Shown: piece after piece, positions 61,758 to 64,000 of the stretch
Layout of the letters: each line of letters opens with the position of its first letter
Numbering within the stretch: the stretch's first letter is position 1
Notes under the pieces: generated by a model
What the model saw: the letters and a program-made list of their open reading frames with translations, nothing else
What the model was told of the DNA's origin: nothing
The model's database searches: none
Translations under genes and position numbers: made by a program
Assembly (NCBI GenBank): GCA_963823215.1
Contig: CAWGKT010000001.1
Location: forward strand, 372,001 to 436,000
Source: CAIWHR01 sp963823215
GTDB taxonomy: Bacteria; Pseudomonadota; Gammaproteobacteria; Burkholderiales; Casimicrobiaceae
Direction of reading: 5' to 3'
Length of the DNA: 64,000 nt

Positions 61758-61836
61758 ATGAACTGTCCCCACGCTCACATTGTTCGCTGCCTCCCAAGGG
61801 GGCGCCCGGTGCGCTTCGGACGGCCGGGCGCGCACT
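61758..61836. repeat. Intergenic repeat (locus 7), diverged
   Basis: Plus-oriented copy: TGAACTGTCCCCACGCTCAC, a degenerate palindrome GCCTCCCAAGGGGGC and GCGCTTCGGACGGCCGG. It follows the ligB stop by 17 bp and precedes ligC, inside the lig operon. More substitutions than the other copies. Confidence 0.85.
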
Positions 61837-61858
61837 GCCGCACGAAACGGAGCCGCGG

Positions 61859-62812
61859 ATGAAAGTCGCGCTCGCCGGCGCCGGCGCCTTCGGCGTCAAG
61901 CACCTGGAAGCCATCGCGAAGATCGACGGCGTGGAAGTGGTTTCGCTCGTCGGTCGCACGCTCGACGCGACGCGCGCGGTCGCCGCGCGCTTCGGCGTAG
62001 GTCACGTGTCGACCGAGCTCGCGGAGAGTCTCGCCCGGCCTGACGTCGATGCGGTGATCCTGTGCACGCCGACGCAGATCCACGCGCGCCAGACGATTGC
62101 CTGCCTCGAGGCGGGCAAGCACGTGCAGGTGGAGATACCGCTCGCCGACTGCCTGGCGGACGCCGAGCAGGTGGTACGGCTGCAGCAGGCCACGGGTCGC
62201 ATTGCGATGGTGGGCCACACCCGCCGTTTCAACCCGAGCCACCAGTGGCTGCACCAGCGGATCGTCGCCGGTGAGATGAAGGTCCAGCAGATGGACGTGC
62301 AGACCTATTTCTTCCGGCGGAAAAACATCAACGCACTGGGCCAGCCGCGCTCGTGGACCGATCACCTGTTGTGGCACCACGCCGCGCACACGGTCGACCT
62401 GTTCGCCTACCAGACCGGTGGCGCGATCGTCGCCGCCAATGCGCTGCAGGGCCCGCTGCACCCGGAACTGGGCATCGCGATGGACATGTCGATACAGCTG
62501 AAAAGCGGTACCGGGGCAATCTGCACGCTGTCGCTGTCGTTCAACAACGACGGCCCGCTTGGCACGTTCTTCCGCTACATCTGCGACCACGGCACCTACG
62601 TCGCGCGCTACGACGACCTCGTGGACGGCAAGGAAACGAAGATCGACGTATCGAAGGTCGACGTGTCGATGAACGGCATTGAGCTGCAGGACCGCGAGTT
62701 CTTCGCCGCGATCCGCGAAGGCCGCGAGCCCAACGCCAGCGTGGCGCAGGTGCTGCCGTGTTATCGCACGCTCGACCGGCTGGAGCGGCAGCTCGTCGCG
62801 CCGGCGGCGTGA
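61859..62812 (+). CDS. ligC: 4-carboxy-2-hydroxymuconate-6-semialdehyde dehydrogenase
   Basis: A 317-residue Gfo/Idh/MocA-type dehydrogenase that oxidises the ring-fission product (in its hemiacetal form) to 2-pyrone-4,6-dicarboxylate with NADP. Seen: ALAGAGAFGVKHLEAI, CTPTQIHARQTIACLEAGKHVQVEIPL in parts, VGHTRRFNPSHQWLH and WTDHLLWHHAAHTVDLF. Confidence 0.93.
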   Translation: MKVALAGAGAFGVKHLEAIAKIDGVEVVSLVGRTLDATRAVAARFGVGHVSTELAESLARPDVDAVILCTPTQIHARQTIACLEAGKHVQVEIPLADCLADAEQVVRLQQATGRIAMVGHTRRFNPSHQWLHQRIVAGEMKVQQMDVQTYFFRRKNINALGQPRSWTDHLLWHHAAHTVDLFAYQTGGAIVAANALQGPLHPELGIAMDMSIQLKSGTGAICTLSLSFNNDGPLGTFFRYICDHGTYVARYDDLVDGKETKIDVSKVDVSMNGIELQDREFFAAIREGREPNASVAQVLPCYRTLDRLERQLVAPAA

Positions 62813-62925
62813 CGCGTCATGAGCCCGCCGGGCCGTCCCAAGGGCGAATACCGGAGCGCGCAGCGCGAAGGTACTCCAGTGCCCCCGCCGCGCCGTCGTC
62901 GCCGGCAACCGAGCAGGAAAGAACG

Positions 62926-63969
62926 ATGATCATCGACTGCCATGGACACTACACCACCGCGCCGCCGGCGCTCGAGACCTGGCGCAAGCAGCAGATCGCT
63001 TCGATAGGCGATCCCGCGAAGGCCCCGTCCCGCGCGGATCTCGCTATCGGCGACGACCAGATCCGGGAAAGCCTCGAAGGCGCGCAGTTGAGGATGCAGC
63101 GCGAGCGCGGCACCGACGTGACGTTCTTCTCGCCGCGCGCGAGCTTCATGGCGCACCACATCGGCAACGCCGCGACGAGCCTCGAATGGGCGCGCGTGTG
63201 CAACGACCTGATCCGCCGCGTGTGCACGCTCTATCCCGACAACTTCGTCGGCGTCTGCCAGCTGCCGCAGTCGCCCGGCGTGCGCCCCGAGACCTGCATC
63301 CCGGAGCTCGAGCGGTGCGTCAACGAGCTCAACATGATCGGCTGCAATCTCAACCCGGATCCGTCGGGCGGATACTGGAAGGAGCCGCCGCTCACCGACC
63401 GCTGGTGGTATCCGCTGTACGAGAAGATGGTCGAGCTCGACGTTCCGGCGATGGTCCACGTCAGCACGTCATGCAATCCGTGCTTTCACGCAACCGGCGC
63501 CCACTACATCAACGCCGACACCACGGCCTTCATGCAGTTCCTGACGTCGGACCTGTTCAGGGATTTCCCGACGCTGCGTTTCATCATTCCGCACGGCGGC
63601 GGCGCAGCGCCCTATCACTGGGGGCGCTATCGCGGGATCGCGCAGGACATGAAGCGGCCGCCGCTCGCGGAGCTGCTGCTGAAGAACGTGTTCTTCGACA
63701 CCTGCGTCTACCACCGGCCCGGGATCGATCTGCTGCTCAAGGTGATTCCCGCGGACAACATCCTGTTCGCATCCGAGATGGTCGGGGCCGTCCGTGGGAT
63801 CGATCCGGAGACTGGGCATCACTACGACGACACGCGCCGCTACCTCGACCCGATCGACTGGATTTCCGAGGACGCACGCCGGAAGATCTTCGAGGGCAAT
63901 GCCCGCCGCGTGTTCCCGCGATTCGGCGCGCGCACCGCGCGCGCTGTGAACACGGCGCAATCCGCATGA
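62926..63969 (+). CDS. ligJ: 4-oxalomesaconate hydratase
   Basis: A 347-residue amidohydrolase-superfamily hydratase that converts 4-oxalomesaconate to 4-carboxy-4-hydroxy-2-oxoadipate. Metal motif at the start: MIIDCHGHYTTAPPAL; then ERGTDVTFFSPRASFMAHHIG, IPHGGGAAPYHWGRYRG and FASEMVGAVRGIDP. The ATG at 62926 has AGGA 8 nt upstream. It completes the pathway from LigAB to LigK. The last 31 bases of the window hold no feature. Confidence 0.92.
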   Translation: MIIDCHGHYTTAPPALETWRKQQIASIGDPAKAPSRADLAIGDDQIRESLEGAQLRMQRERGTDVTFFSPRASFMAHHIGNAATSLEWARVCNDLIRRVCTLYPDNFVGVCQLPQSPGVRPETCIPELERCVNELNMIGCNLNPDPSGGYWKEPPLTDRWWYPLYEKMVELDVPAMVHVSTSCNPCFHATGAHYINADTTAFMQFLTSDLFRDFPTLRFIIPHGGGAAPYHWGRYRGIAQDMKRPPLAELLLKNVFFDTCVYHRPGIDLLLKVIPADNILFASEMVGAVRGIDPETGHHYDDTRRYLDPIDWISEDARRKIFEGNARRVFPRFGARTARAVNTAQSA

Positions 63970-64000
63970 AGTCCGCAACCCACGTCAACCACCCACCCAG

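Overview
The window looks like chromosomal DNA of a metabolically versatile betaproteobacterium (Burkholderiales or Rhodocyclales type). It is uniformly G+C-rich. The paa order, the red-type (form IC) cbb operon with cbbX, the protocatechuate 4,5-cleavage cluster and the KorABC/Nfn-like redox genes all fit such an organism. No transposase, integrase, rRNA, tRNA or CRISPR array was seen.

Layout. 1-1266: edge of a minus-strand gene, then dsbB and a dsbA-like gene. 1346-16445 (minus): an AsmA-like protein and a low-potential electron-transfer island. The island holds an NfnA/NfnB-type transhydrogenase pair, a second KorAB pair, an unassigned 747-residue protein with a C-terminal ferredoxin domain, a KorC-like flavo-FeS protein and a first KorAB pair. 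A perfect FNR box lies between nfnA and the divergent selD. 17744-27668: an unknown membrane-anchored protein, a leaderless arsR with the organoarsenical lyase arsI and an MFS transporter, a META-domain lipoprotein, two enoyl-CoA hydratases, a homogentisate-dioxygenase-like gene, DUF2237, a zinc-free MDR oxidoreductase, and cbbR. 27798-32629: cbbLSXFP for the Calvin cycle. 32666-41347: CbpM/CbpA chaperone pair, a YgbA-type protein, an alpha/beta hydrolase, an operon with an aromatic-ring FAD monooxygenase, DUF2783, an atypical metallo-beta-lactamase-fold protein and a di-heme peroxidase, and a frameshifted chaA. 41438-53775: aerobic phenylacetyl-CoA pathway paaABCDE-paaN-paaG-paaH-paaI-paaK-paaJ, with divergent paaX. 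53867-56690: Sel1-repeat protein, MetE-like protein, LysR regulator. 56821-63969: a complete set for protocatechuate 4,5-cleavage (galD/ligU, ligK, DUF1932, ligI, ligA, ligB, ligC, ligJ).

How it works together. Phenylacetate is activated by PaaK, epoxidised by PaaABCDE, isomerised by PaaG, and carried through PaaN, PaaH and PaaJ to acetyl- and succinyl-CoA. Protocatechuate is opened by LigAB and carried to pyruvate and oxaloacetate. CO2 is fixed by the cbb genes. The Kor/Nfn island would move electrons between 2-oxoacids, ferredoxin and NAD(P), probably when oxygen is low. The most unusual points are: (i) this island with its unassigned ferredoxin-domain protein; (ii) a family of G+C-rich intergenic repeats (78-bp unit where tandem) that at all seven loci sits just after a stop codon and in one orientation relative to that gene; (iii) a row of tandem 15-nt perfect mini-hairpins with GNA triloops inside one copy; (iv) a leaderless arsR whose operator covers its own -10; (v) a broken chaA.
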